From positions 1-50,376 of the forward strand of contig JAQXDI010000086.1 of assembly GCA_029251465.1 (NCBI GenBank): 50,376 nucleotides of DNA. Reading direction: 5' to 3'. Shown here piece after piece: positions 33,603 through 41,750 of the stretch (the stretch's first letter is position 1; every line of letters starts with the position of its first letter). The DNA comes from Ascidiaceihabitans sp. Its GTDB lineage: Bacteria; Pseudomonadota; Alphaproteobacteria; Rhodobacterales; Rhodobacteraceae. Under the pieces are notes generated by a model that saw nothing but the letters and a program-made list of their open reading frames with translations, was not told the DNA's origin and did no database searches. A program made the translations under genes and the position numbers.

Positions 33603-34406
33603 ATGACGCATCCGCTTTTGACCCCGCAGCACATCCAGGATTACCACACCGATGGTGCCGTTCTTGTGCGTGGTTTGTTCAAGGACCAAGTCGAACAACT
33701 GCGCGCGGGTGTTGAACGCAACATGGCTGAACCGGGGCCTTATGCCGCCGAAAATCTGCACGCTGGCGAAGGCGGTCGGTTCTTTGACGACTATTGCAAC
33801 TGGACGCGGATTTCCGAATTTCGCGACGCGATCCATGCCTCACCCGCAGCAGCGGTCGCAGCCGAGCTGATGAAATCAAAAACCGTGCAGATGTTTCACG
33901 ATCATGTTCTGGTCAAAGAACCCGGCACCTCAAAGCCAACGCCGTGGCACCAAGACAGCCCGTATTACTTTGTCGAGGGCGAACAAACCGTCAGCTTTTG
34001 GTCGCCGCTTGATCCAGTGAAACAGGCATCCTTGCGCTGCGTGGCTGGATCACACCGTTGGGAAAAACCGGTTTTGCCGACGCGCTGGCTGGCTGAAACC
34101 AGCTTTTATCCCAACGACGACGACTACATGCAGGTGCCTGACCCCGACGCCGAAGCCATGGACGTGCGCGAATGGGATATGGAACCCGGGGACGCAGTTG
34201 CGTTCAATTTCAAGACATTGCACGGCGCGCGCGGCAACGAAAGCACGTCGCGCAGACGGGCGTTTTCGCTGCGGTTGATTGGCGATGATGCGCGCTACGT
34301 CGAACGGCCCGGCCCTACGTCGCCACCGTTTCCCGGCCACAACATGCAAGCGGGTCAGCGGCTGCGCGAGGACTGGTTTCCGATGCTGCTTGGCACCCAC
34401 AGCTAA
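33603..34406 (+). CDS. Phytanoyl-CoA dioxygenase (PhyH)-family 2-oxoglutarate oxygenase
   Basis: A 267-residue Fe(II)/2-oxoglutarate oxygenase. The metal triad is H116 and D118 (in TPWHQDSPYYF) and H207 (in FKTLHGARGN), with an arginine for 2-oxoglutarate likely within RRRAFSLRL at residues 217-225. The ATG at 33603 is chosen because AAGGAG lies 8 bases before it; the frame extends 6 codons further. PhyH proteins in bacteria hydroxylate varied small molecules (ectoine, phosphonates, amines), so no substrate is assigned. It lies between the PuuD-type oxidase and a GlxA regulator with very short gaps, so it is part of the same operon. Confidence 0.9.
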   Translation: MTHPLLTPQHIQDYHTDGAVLVRGLFKDQVEQLRAGVERNMAEPGPYAAENLHAGEGGRFFDDYCNWTRISEFRDAIHASPAAAVAAELMKSKTVQMFHDHVLVKEPGTSKPTPWHQDSPYYFVEGEQTVSFWSPLDPVKQASLRCVAGSHRWEKPVLPTRWLAETSFYPNDDDYMQVPDPDAEAMDVREWDMEPGDAVAFNFKTLHGARGNESTSRRRAFSLRLIGDDARYVERPGPTSPPFPGHNMQAGQRLREDWFPMLLGTHS

Positions 34407-34409
34407 CCC

Positions 34410-35450
34410 ATGACCACGCCTGTGCGCCCCGGTCCAACGCGGCCCGATCTGGTGCCCACAGGCGCATTCACCTATCCGGTGGCGCATCCAAAAGACACCC
34501 GTTGGTTTGGGTTTCTGCTGCTGCCAGAATTCACGTTGCTGGCGTTTAGTGCCGCATTAGATCCGCTGCGCATCGCCAATCAACTTTCCCAGAAACCTCT
34601 GTACGGCTGGGTCGTTTTGTCCGAAGACGGGGATGCCGTTCGGTCATCTTCGGGGATTGACGCCGGTGTTCATGGCGCGCTGCGTGATCTGGAAACCGAC
34701 ACCTATCTGTTTGTTTGCGCCGGCAACCAAGGCACCAAAGTTGCAACGCAAAACGTGCTGGATAGCGTGCGGCGTCATGTGCGTTTTGGTGGCAAGGTCG
34801 GCGGCATTTGCACGGGGGCCTCGACACTTGCGCGCGCAGGCGTGCTGAAAAACAAACGGTTCACGTTGCATTGGGAAAACCAACCGGGCTTTATCGAAGC
34901 CTTCCCCGATCTGACCCCGACCAGCCACCGCTATGAACAGGACGGCGATTTACTGACCTGTGGTGGCGGCGCTGCATCAACCGAAATGATGATTTCGATC
35001 ATCGCGCAGGATTACGGTCAGGATTTTGCAATCGCGGTCTCGGATATGTGTCTGAACGGGCCGGATATTTCTTCGCGCACAGAGCAACGTTCGTCCATCG
35101 CCAAGGCGATCAGTTCGCGCAATCCACGGGTGCTTGGCGTTTTGCGGGCGATGTATGCCAACATCGAAGAACCCCTTGCGCTCGAAGACCTTGCCGAGCT
35201 TGCCAGCATTTCACGCCGTCAGATGGAGCGTCAATTCAAACAGTTGCTGAACGAGGCCCCCGCGCAAACCTACCGCAACATTCGACTAGATCGCGCAAGA
35301 TCGCTGCTGATGGAAACCGACCTTGGCATCATGCAGGTTGCCATGGCCAGCGGGTTCAATTCGAACGAGGTCTTTACCCGTCATTTCCAGACCCGATACG
35401 GCGAAACGCCCAAGGGCCACCGCAGTCGTTTAAAGAGCAAAGACGCTTAG
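34410..35450 (+). CDS. GlxA-family (DJ-1/PfpI plus AraC) transcriptional regulator
   Basis: A 346-residue regulator. Residues 30-200 form a class I glutamine amidotransferase-like (DJ-1/PfpI) sensing domain: FGFLLLPEFTLLAFSAALDPLRIANQL, then GGICTGASTLARAGVL and HWENQPGFIEAFPDL. Residues 235-340 carry two AraC helix-turn-helices (LALEDLAELASISRRQMERQFKQ and GIMQVAMASGFNSNEVFTRHFQTRYGETPKGHR). Relatives such as GbdR, CdhR and ArgR sense betaines or amino acids and activate their catabolic genes. It starts 3 bp after the dioxygenase stop, so it is autoregulated if it controls this operon. Its position suggests the operon handles a quaternary-amine-like or amino-acid-like compound. Confidence 0.92.
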   Translation: MTTPVRPGPTRPDLVPTGAFTYPVAHPKDTRWFGFLLLPEFTLLAFSAALDPLRIANQLSQKPLYGWVVLSEDGDAVRSSSGIDAGVHGALRDLETDTYLFVCAGNQGTKVATQNVLDSVRRHVRFGGKVGGICTGASTLARAGVLKNKRFTLHWENQPGFIEAFPDLTPTSHRYEQDGDLLTCGGGAASTEMMISIIAQDYGQDFAIAVSDMCLNGPDISSRTEQRSSIAKAISSRNPRVLGVLRAMYANIEEPLALEDLAELASISRRQMERQFKQLLNEAPAQTYRNIRLDRARSLLMETDLGIMQVAMASGFNSNEVFTRHFQTRYGETPKGHRSRLKSKDA

Positions 35451-35480
35451 AACCCTCACACTTTTACAGAAAGACAAAAC

Positions 35481-35825
35481 ATGATTGAACGGATTGAAAC
35501 GGGGGCGCGGTCCTCAAAAATTGTGAAACATCGCGGCGTTGCCTACATCACTGGCCAGGTCGGCGAAGGGGCAACGATCGAGGACCAAACCATCGAATGT
35601 CTGCGCCGCCTCGACGCGCTGCTGATCAAAGCAGGCTCGTCACGCGAACAGATGTTGCGCGCCACCATCTGGCTGGCGGACATGAGCGATTTTAACGGGC
35701 TGAACGAAGTCTGGAACGCATGGGTGCCCGAAGGTCACGCCCCTGCCCACGCCTGCGGCGAGGCAAAACTGGCGCGCGCAGAACTAAAGGTCGAGATCAT
35801 CGTCGACGCGGCCTACGACGACTAA
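35481..35825 (+). CDS. Rid (YjgF/YER057c/UK114) family protein without the RidA arginine
   Basis: A 114-residue Rid-fold protein, normally a trimer whose interfaces hold small-molecule sites. The family frame is clear: KIVKHRGVAYITGQVGE, QTIECLRRLDALLIKAGSSREQMLRATIWLADMSDFNGLNEVWNAWVP and ELKVEIIVDA. In RidA proper the imine-deaminase arginine sits in a PARxxV motif near residue 105; here the aligned stretch reads APAHACGEAKL, with His in place of Arg. So it should not act as a classical enamine/imine deaminase and belongs to another Rid subfamily of unknown role. It follows the GlxA gene by 30 bp and precedes the NmrA-like gene by 50 bp. Confidence 0.9.
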   Translation: MIERIETGARSSKIVKHRGVAYITGQVGEGATIEDQTIECLRRLDALLIKAGSSREQMLRATIWLADMSDFNGLNEVWNAWVPEGHAPAHACGEAKLARAELKVEIIVDAAYDD

Positions 35826-35875
35826 AACTTGCCCTCCATTCTTACCTGAAAACCCTACGCCTGAAAGCGATCCAA

Positions 35876-36850
35876 ATGCCCCAACAGACCGTTCTGATCA
35901 CCTCTGCCACTGGCCGCATCGGCAAAGAACTGGTGGCGCGCCTTGCCACGGATCCCGCATTTATTGTGCGCGCGTGCTACTTTAGCGAAGCCAAAGCCGA
36001 CAGCCTTTTGGCGCTTGGCGCGGACGAAGTGGTGAAATTTGATCTCTCGGATCCAGGCACATGGGCCACCGCCCTTGCGGGTGTCAGTGCGGTCTATTCA
36101 GCCTCGCTTGATCCGATGTTGCAAGGCCATCTGGCGTTTGCCAAAGAGCTGGGCAAGCGACGCGATCAAATCAAACACGTCGTGCGCGTCAGCTGCATGG
36201 GGGCCGACACCAACACCGCGTCCTACGTCGCGGATCAGCACGCATCGCGCACAGGCGCAGGCATTCCGTTGATGTTGCAACACTATTGGTGGGGCGAAAA
36301 AGCAATGATCGACGAAGGCCTGAATGTCACAGCACTGCGCAACAACTTTTTCATGAACCACCTGCTGAAAACCGACTGCGAGAACATTGATCGCGAAGGC
36401 TGGTTTTCAAACCCCTTGGGCGACATGCGCAATTCGTTTGTCGCCACCCGCGACATCGCCGAAGCTGCGGCTGTTGTGTTATCCGAAGGGCCAGACAGGC
36501 ACACGAACAAGTTTTACGACATCACCGGCCCTGCCCCGCAATCCATGTCGGAAATCGGCGCTGATTTAGGCCGCGCGATGGGTAAAACCATCGAATACCG
36601 CGCCCAATCGATGGTCGATTTCGAAGCGGATTTCGGCGCGACACGGGCAGAATTCTTTGAATATCTGACAAACGGATTTTACACGCGCTGTAGCCCCGAT
36701 TTCTACAATCTGACAGGTCACAAACCTACCTCGTATTTCGACTACCTGACGACCAAAGGGGCCAGTGGCGAAACCGGTCTTGAGGAATTGTGGCAAGGCA
36801 ACCTTTGGAAAAAAGGCGAAGACGCGATGAAAGATGCGGCCAAGGTGTAA
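35876..36850 (+). CDS. NmrA-like NAD(P)-binding protein
   Basis: A 324-residue atypical short-chain dehydrogenase/NmrA-like protein. The nucleotide-binding start is TVLITSATGRIGKELVARL (TxxTGxxG pattern), followed by GADEVVKFDLSDPGTWATALAGVSAVYSAS. The region NVTALRNNFFMNHLL is the usual second half of the fold; no complete SDR Tyr-x3-Lys active site is evident. These proteins act as oxidoreductases or redox sensors. The ATG at 35876 replaces a longer open frame that would overlap the Rid gene. It is probably the last gene of the puuD operon and ends 10 bp from the convergent BKACE gene. Confidence 0.85.
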   Translation: MPQQTVLITSATGRIGKELVARLATDPAFIVRACYFSEAKADSLLALGADEVVKFDLSDPGTWATALAGVSAVYSASLDPMLQGHLAFAKELGKRRDQIKHVVRVSCMGADTNTASYVADQHASRTGAGIPLMLQHYWWGEKAMIDEGLNVTALRNNFFMNHLLKTDCENIDREGWFSNPLGDMRNSFVATRDIAEAAAVVLSEGPDRHTNKFYDITGPAPQSMSEIGADLGRAMGKTIEYRAQSMVDFEADFGATRAEFFEYLTNGFYTRCSPDFYNLTGHKPTSYFDYLTTKGASGETGLEELWQGNLWKKGEDAMKDAAKV

Positions 36851-36860
36851 AGCCTGTTCG

Positions 36861-37691
36861 CTACCTTAACCCCAACAGTGCCCGTGCTTGTTGGGGCGTC
36901 GCAACGGCACGTTCGTATTGGGCGCACAGCCCGACAACCCGTTCTACCAAGGCTGCATTCGACGACGCGAGCCGGTCTTTATCGAACCGGACGTTGTCCT
37001 CTAGTCCGGTCCGTGCGTGCCCGCCATTTGACACGGCCCAATCGTTCACCGTGATCTGGTCACGCCCGATTCCAGCCGCACACCACGGCGCGCCAGGGAA
37101 CAGTCGTTCCACGGTTTCCAAATAGAAATCAAACACTTGGCGATCCACCGGCATCGCGTTTTTCACGCCCATCACAAATTGCACGTAAGGCGTTGCGGCG
37201 ATCTGGCCCTTGGCGTGCAGGTCTGCAGCGCGGAAAATATGGCTTAGGTCAAATGCTTCGATTTCGGGTTTTACGTCGTATTTGACCATCTCGGCAGCCA
37301 GCCAATCCACCAAATCAGGCGGGTTTTCATAGACCCGCGTGGGGAAATTGTTGGACCCTACCGACAGCGACGCCATGTCCGGACGTAGCGACAACATACC
37401 GCCCCGGGTTTTGCCTGCGCCTGATCGCCCGCCCGTCGACAGTTGGATAATCATGCCGGGGCAATGTTTTTCGACACCTTCTTTGAGCACTGCGAATTTT
37501 TCCGGATCGGAACTGGGCGTTTCGTCGTCGTTGCGCACGTGGGCGTGGCAAATGCTGGCACCGGCCTCAAAGGCGGCGTGTGTTGATTCGATTTGCTCAG
37601 ACACGGTGACAGGCACGGCCGGATTTTCGGCCTTTGTCGGCACAGAGCCCGTGATCGCGACACAGATAATACAGGGGTCAGTCATGCTCAT
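36861..37691 (-). CDS. Beta-keto acid cleavage enzyme (BKACE, DUF849) family protein
   Basis: A 276-residue Zn-dependent Claisen-type enzyme family that condenses beta-keto acids with acetyl-CoA to give acetoacetate and a new acyl-CoA. ICVAITGSVPTKAENPAVPVT is the N-terminal family block, ASICHAHVRNDDETPS holds the His-x-His metal site, and LSTGGRSGAGKTRGGMLSL, EIEAFDLSH and AGIGRDQITVNDWAVSNGGHARTGLEDNV follow. Known substrates include 3-keto-5-aminohexanoate and dehydrocarnitine; the sequence alone does not decide. The ATG at 37691 has AAAGGA 7 bases before it. It is 31 bp downstream of cueR on the same strand, although copper control of it would be odd. Confidence 0.9.
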   Translation of the reverse strand: MSMTDPCIICVAITGSVPTKAENPAVPVTVSEQIESTHAAFEAGASICHAHVRNDDETPSSDPEKFAVLKEGVEKHCPGMIIQLSTGGRSGAGKTRGGMLSLRPDMASLSVGSNNFPTRVYENPPDLVDWLAAEMVKYDVKPEIEAFDLSHIFRAADLHAKGQIAATPYVQFVMGVKNAMPVDRQVFDFYLETVERLFPGAPWCAAGIGRDQITVNDWAVSNGGHARTGLEDNVRFDKDRLASSNAALVERVVGLCAQYERAVATPQQARALLGLR

Positions 37692-37722
37692 GGTCACGTC
37701 CTTTTGGGTGGTTGCGCCGACC

Positions 37723-38112
37723 CTATGATTGATCGGCAAGACGTTCAAGGATCGGACAATCGGGGCGGGTGTTGCCAGCGCAGTCGCGTATCAAATCCGA
37801 CAGGGTGGCGCGCATCGCCTCGAGGTCTGCAATCTTGGTTTCGATCTGCTGCAAATGGGATTGCGCCAAGGCCCGAACATCCGCGCTGGCCCGCGATTGA
37901 TTTTCCCACAGCGCAACCAACTGGCGGCAATCATCGATGGAAAACCCCAACGCACGGGCGTGGGCGACAAAGGTCAAAACATGCACATTGGCATCTGAAA
38001 AAGACCGGTATCCATTTGGATCACGCGCAGGTTTGACCAAGCCGATTTCTTCGTAATAGCGGATGGTTTTGCTGGGCAGACCTGATTGGGCCGCGACGTC
38101 ACCGATGTTCAT
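37723..38112 (-). CDS. cueR: Copper-sensing MerR-family regulator (CueR/HmrR)
   Basis: A 129-residue MerR protein. The N-terminal helix-turn-helix MNIGDVAAQSGLPSKTIRYYEEIGLVKPARD is followed by a long dimerisation helix and the metal loop. C111 and C119, in CAGNTRPDCPIL, correspond to the Cys112/Cys120 pair that binds Cu(I) in E. coli CueR. It starts directly after the copA stop codon with no gap, so the two share a transcript. Its target is the promoter before copA (40391-40421), which has the required 19-bp spacer. Confidence 0.93.
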   Translation of the reverse strand: MNIGDVAAQSGLPSKTIRYYEEIGLVKPARDPNGYRSFSDANVHVLTFVAHARALGFSIDDCRQLVALWENQSRASADVRALAQSHLQQIETKIADLEAMRATLSDLIRDCAGNTRPDCPILERLADQS

Positions 38113-40365
38113 CTACGCCTCCTGTTTCTGGGTTGCGGGCTGGACCCAGCGCAAGCGCAATGCGTTGGACAACACAAACACGCTGGACAAGGCCATGGCC
38201 CCCGCCGCGAGCGCTGGTGACAACAAAACCCCAAACAGCGGATAGAAAACGCCCGCCGCCACAGGGATCAAAAGGCTGTTGTAGGCAAAGGCCCAGAACA
38301 GGTTTTGACGGATGTTGCGCATCGTATGTTTGCTGATCTGCACGGCGTTGACGACGGCCAACAGATCGCCGGACATCAGAACTACATCTGCCGCCTCGAT
38401 GGCAATGTCGGTGCCGGTGCCGACCGCGATACCGACGTCCGCCGCCGCCAGTGCCGGCGCGTCATTGATCCCGTCACCGACAAAGGCGACTGGCCCCTGC
38501 ATCTGCTTGAGCACGGCCAGTTTTTGATCCGGCAGCGCCTCTGCCAGCACGTGATCAAGCGGCAGTTCCGCCGCAATCGCGTTGGCCGATGCTTGGGTAT
38601 CACCTGTGATCATCGCAAGCTTGATGCCCATGCCATGCAAAGCGTTCAGCGCTTGGGTCGTGGTGGGTTTCAACGCATCAGAAACCGCAAGCAAGGCCTG
38701 AACTTTGCCGTCTGTCGCCACAAAAACCAGCGTTTTGCCCTGAGCGGTCCATGCATCGCTGTCGGCTTTCAAGGCGGCGATCGGCACATCATTTTCAGCC
38801 ATGAAACGCGCCGTGCCGACAAGTACCAAACGCCCGTCGACGCTGGCTTTTGCTCCGTATCCAATGACGGCCTCGAACTCCTGAGCTTTGGGAATTGTGA
38901 GGTCCCGCGCCGTCGCATACGCGACAATCGCCTTGGCAATCGGGTGCTCTGATCTGGCCTCGACTGCGGCGACATCTGCTAACACTTTGGCAGCATCTGC
39001 CCCGTCAACATAGCTGAGATCGGTGACATCTGGGTGCCCCATTGTCAGCGTGCCGGTTTTGTCGAACATAATCGTGCGGACCGATTGCAGCGATTGCAGC
39101 GCGTCACCTTTGCGAAACAGTACACCCATTTGTGCGGCGCGCCCTGTCCCAACCATGATTGATGTCGGTGTGGCCAGACCCATCGCGCAGGGACAGGCCA
39201 CGATCAAGACGCTGACACCGGCAACCAAGGCAAATCGCAGCGCAGGATCAGGGCCAAAAACCAGCCACCCCAAAACCGTCAATAGCGCCAGCGCCATGAC
39301 CACAGGCACGAACCAAAGCGTGATGCGGTTAACCAGTTCCTGAACCGGCAAACGCGCACCTTGGGCGTCTTCGACCATGCGGATAATTTGCGCCAGAACG
39401 CTGGCCTCGCCCACGTGACTGACGCGCAAGATCAAGCTGCCAGTGGTGTTCAGCGTGCCGCCAATGATCCGCGCATCTGTGCCCTTTTGAACCGGCACAG
39501 GTTCGCCCGTCATCATACTTTCGTTCACGTAGGATTGCCCCTCGATCACGACACCGTCGGCCGGGATGGTTTCGCCCGGGGCAACCTGTAGTTCATCCCC
39601 GATAACGATCTGATCCGCGGCGATCTGCACCCACGCCGCGCCGCGTCGCGCTGTCGCGGTTGTTGGGCGCAAGCCAACCAGTTTCGCGATTGCGTCACCG
39701 GTCCGCCCTTTGGCGCGCGCCTCTAGGTAGCGGCCCAAAAGGATCAACGTCACGATGACGCCCGCCGCTTCGAAATAAACCGCCGCGGTGCCAATCGGCA
39801 GAACGGTGGGTGCAAACAACGCGACCATCGAATAGCCCCACGCGGCCAAGGTGCCGATGGCTACCAGCGCGTTCATGTCAGGCGCGCCTTTGAACAAGGC
39901 CGGCAGACCGCGCAGATAAAAATCACGCCCCGGCCACACCATCACGACGGTGATCAACACCGCTTGGATCAGCCAGCTGTTGGTTTGCCCGATTGTGCCT
40001 GCGATCCAGTGGTGAATTGACGGCAAGGCATGGCCGCCCATTTCGACCAAGAACACCGGCAGCGTCAGCATCGCGGCAATCAGCGTCATGCGCCCAAGCG
40101 TTGCGATCTCGGCTTGTTTCTGCGCGGTCTTTTCTGCGCGCCCTGCCCCTGCAACTTTGATCCGCGCAGGGTAGCCCGCTTGCGTGATCCCGCTAGCAAT
40201 CCGCGCCTCTGCCGCGCTGTCAGGCAGCCCTTCGACCACGGCTTCGTCCAGCGCCAGGTTCACATGCGCCGTCACCACGCCAGGCATCGCAAGCAATGCC
40301 CGTTCAACCCGACCCACACAGCTTGCGCAGTGCATTCCCGAAATATCAAATGTCGTCTGAGCCAT
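38113..40365 (-). CDS. copA: Copper-exporting P1B-type ATPase CopA
   Basis: A 750-residue heavy-metal ATPase. A single N-terminal metal-binding domain has GMHCASC at residues 10-16. The intramembrane CPC lies in ACPCAMGLATP, with the actuator motif MTGEPVPV, phosphorylation site DKTGTLTMG, the SEHPIAKAI nucleotide-binding His and the hinge GDGINDAPAL. It pumps Cu(I) out of the cytoplasm. The length is normal for the one-domain form. It is the first gene of the copA-cueR unit and is preceded by a textbook CueR-type promoter. Molybdenum, Rieske and cupin metalloenzymes nearby do not need copper, so this is probably an independent resistance cassette. Confidence 0.96.
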   Translation of the reverse strand: MAQTTFDISGMHCASCVGRVERALLAMPGVVTAHVNLALDEAVVEGLPDSAAEARIASGITQAGYPARIKVAGAGRAEKTAQKQAEIATLGRMTLIAAMLTLPVFLVEMGGHALPSIHHWIAGTIGQTNSWLIQAVLITVVMVWPGRDFYLRGLPALFKGAPDMNALVAIGTLAAWGYSMVALFAPTVLPIGTAAVYFEAAGVIVTLILLGRYLEARAKGRTGDAIAKLVGLRPTTATARRGAAWVQIAADQIVIGDELQVAPGETIPADGVVIEGQSYVNESMMTGEPVPVQKGTDARIIGGTLNTTGSLILRVSHVGEASVLAQIIRMVEDAQGARLPVQELVNRITLWFVPVVMALALLTVLGWLVFGPDPALRFALVAGVSVLIVACPCAMGLATPTSIMVGTGRAAQMGVLFRKGDALQSLQSVRTIMFDKTGTLTMGHPDVTDLSYVDGADAAKVLADVAAVEARSEHPIAKAIVAYATARDLTIPKAQEFEAVIGYGAKASVDGRLVLVGTARFMAENDVPIAALKADSDAWTAQGKTLVFVATDGKVQALLAVSDALKPTTTQALNALHGMGIKLAMITGDTQASANAIAAELPLDHVLAEALPDQKLAVLKQMQGPVAFVGDGINDAPALAAADVGIAVGTGTDIAIEAADVVLMSGDLLAVVNAVQISKHTMRNIRQNLFWAFAYNSLLIPVAAGVFYPLFGVLLSPALAAGAMALSSVFVLSNALRLRWVQPATQKQEA

Positions 40366-40390
40366 CGCATATCCAATCTATGATATGGTC

Positions 40391-40421
40391 TACATAAGGG
40401 TTCCAGTAACTGTAAGGTCAA
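40391..40421 (-). promoter_or_regulatory. CueR-type copA promoter with 19-bp spacer
   Basis: Read on the minus strand: -35 TTGACC (40421-40416), 19-bp spacer containing the dyad CCTTACAGTTACTGGAACC, and -10 TATGTA (40396-40391). The overlong spacer with a central dyad is the defining feature of MerR-family activated promoters. The predicted leader before the copA ATG is about 20 bases. Confidence 0.85.
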
Positions 40422-40493
40422 GCCCTCGTAAACATTTCCATTGCCTTTGACAGCAGTTCGGCAAAGAAATGAGAAAAACTGAGGAACAGACCC

Positions 40494-41750
40494 ATGGCGC
40501 ACTTTACCGATACCCTGATGAACGACATTCGCAGCCGCTTTGCGCATGTCAACGCGTGCCCATTTTCCGGCCCGCGCATCTTTTTCGAAAACGCCGGCGG
40601 TGCGCTGACGCTGAATTCTGTGGTTGAAACCTCTGCCAAGTTCGCTGCGATCCCTGACAATCAAGGCCGCGCGAATGCCGCCGCCGAGGCGTTGGTGAAC
40701 ATCATCAAAACCGCCAAGGCAGACATGGCGACGTTCTTTAACGCGTCTTCCGGCCAGTTTTTCGTCGGCGAAAGCGGCACAGAATTGACCTACCGCTTGA
40801 TCCGCACAGCAGTGATGGGCACGCCCGACGGGTCTGTGATCGGCTCAACCGTTGAACACCCCGCATCGCGCAGTGCGGCGCAGCATTGGGCAAAGGCGGC
40901 TGGTAAATCCCATGTCAGCGTTCCACACGACGACGCGACCGGCCTCGTCACGCCAGACGCCTACACCGCGCTGATGACACCCGACGTTCGGGTCGCCACG
41001 ATCCTGCACACCTCGCCGGTCACAGGTATGGCGATTGACGTGGCCAGCATCGCCGCTGCCATTCGCGCGGTTTCGCCCGATTGCTTCATCATCATCGACG
41101 GCATCCAGCACGCCAGCCACGGGTTGATCGACATCGCGGCCTGCGACGTGGATGGCTACATCGTGTCGCCGTACAAAGTGTTTTCGCGGCACGGTTACGG
41201 CGTCGCGTGGGCGTCAGATCGCTTGTCGCAATTGCCGCTAGAGGCGCTGATTGATGGCCCGCTTGAAAACTGGGAAATGGGCACGCGCGACACCGGCGCC
41301 TATGCCACATTTTCCGATGTTGTCAGCTATTTCGACTGGCTGGGCGGCGAAGTATCTGATGCCACAGATCGGCGCACGCGGATCGAAGCAGCAGGGGCCG
41401 CGATCAAAGCGCACGAGAAAACCCTGACCGATACGATGCTGAACGGCACTGGCAATTTGCCCGGATTGAACGACCTGCCGGGCGTTACGATCATCGGGGG
41501 CGCTGACAACCCCGCGCGCGAGGGGCTTGTGTGTTTCGCGCTTGAAAACGTCCCCGCACTAGACATCGTTGACCAGCTGAACACCAGCGGCATCCGCACG
41601 CACATTCGCAAAGCCGACCACTATTCCGGCAACATCCTGACGCCTCTGGGCCTGCCCGCCGCAGTGCGCGTGTCGATGTGCCACTACAATTCCGCCGAAG
41701 AGGTCGCAGCCTTCCTTGCCGCCATGAAAAGCATCTCGGACAATGCTTGA
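40494..41750 (+). CDS. Class V aminotransferase-family PLP enzyme
   Basis: A 418-residue PLP enzyme of the cysteine desulfurase/isopenicillin epimerase-like branch. IFFENAGGALTLNSVVE opens the fold, FVGESGTELTYRLIRTAV gives the cofactor phosphate contacts, FIIIDGIQHASHGLIDIAACDVDGYIVSPYKVFSRHG holds the PLP-binding aspartate and Schiff-base Lys228. No active cysteine of the SufS type is evident, so an aminotransferase, lyase or epimerase role is more likely than sulfur transfer. A GAGGA lies 9 bases before the start. The gene overlaps the CoA-transferase gene by 8 bp, implying they act on the same compound. It is divergent from copA. Confidence 0.88.
   Translation: MAHFTDTLMNDIRSRFAHVNACPFSGPRIFFENAGGALTLNSVVETSAKFAAIPDNQGRANAAAEALVNIIKTAKADMATFFNASSGQFFVGESGTELTYRLIRTAVMGTPDGSVIGSTVEHPASRSAAQHWAKAAGKSHVSVPHDDATGLVTPDAYTALMTPDVRVATILHTSPVTGMAIDVASIAAAIRAVSPDCFIIIDGIQHASHGLIDIAACDVDGYIVSPYKVFSRHGYGVAWASDRLSQLPLEALIDGPLENWEMGTRDTGAYATFSDVVSYFDWLGGEVSDATDRRTRIEAAGAAIKAHEKTLTDTMLNGTGNLPGLNDLPGVTIIGGADNPAREGLVCFALENVPALDIVDQLNTSGIRTHIRKADHYSGNILTPLGLPAAVRVSMCHYNSAEEVAAFLAAMKSISDNA

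Noticed and set aside
32451..33836. Long open frame (461 codons) on the minus strand opposite puuD and the PhyH gene
   Set aside because: It mirrors two well-supported genes, its product is rich in Arg, His and Gln without any family motif, and it crosses their boundary. It is a GC-driven shadow.
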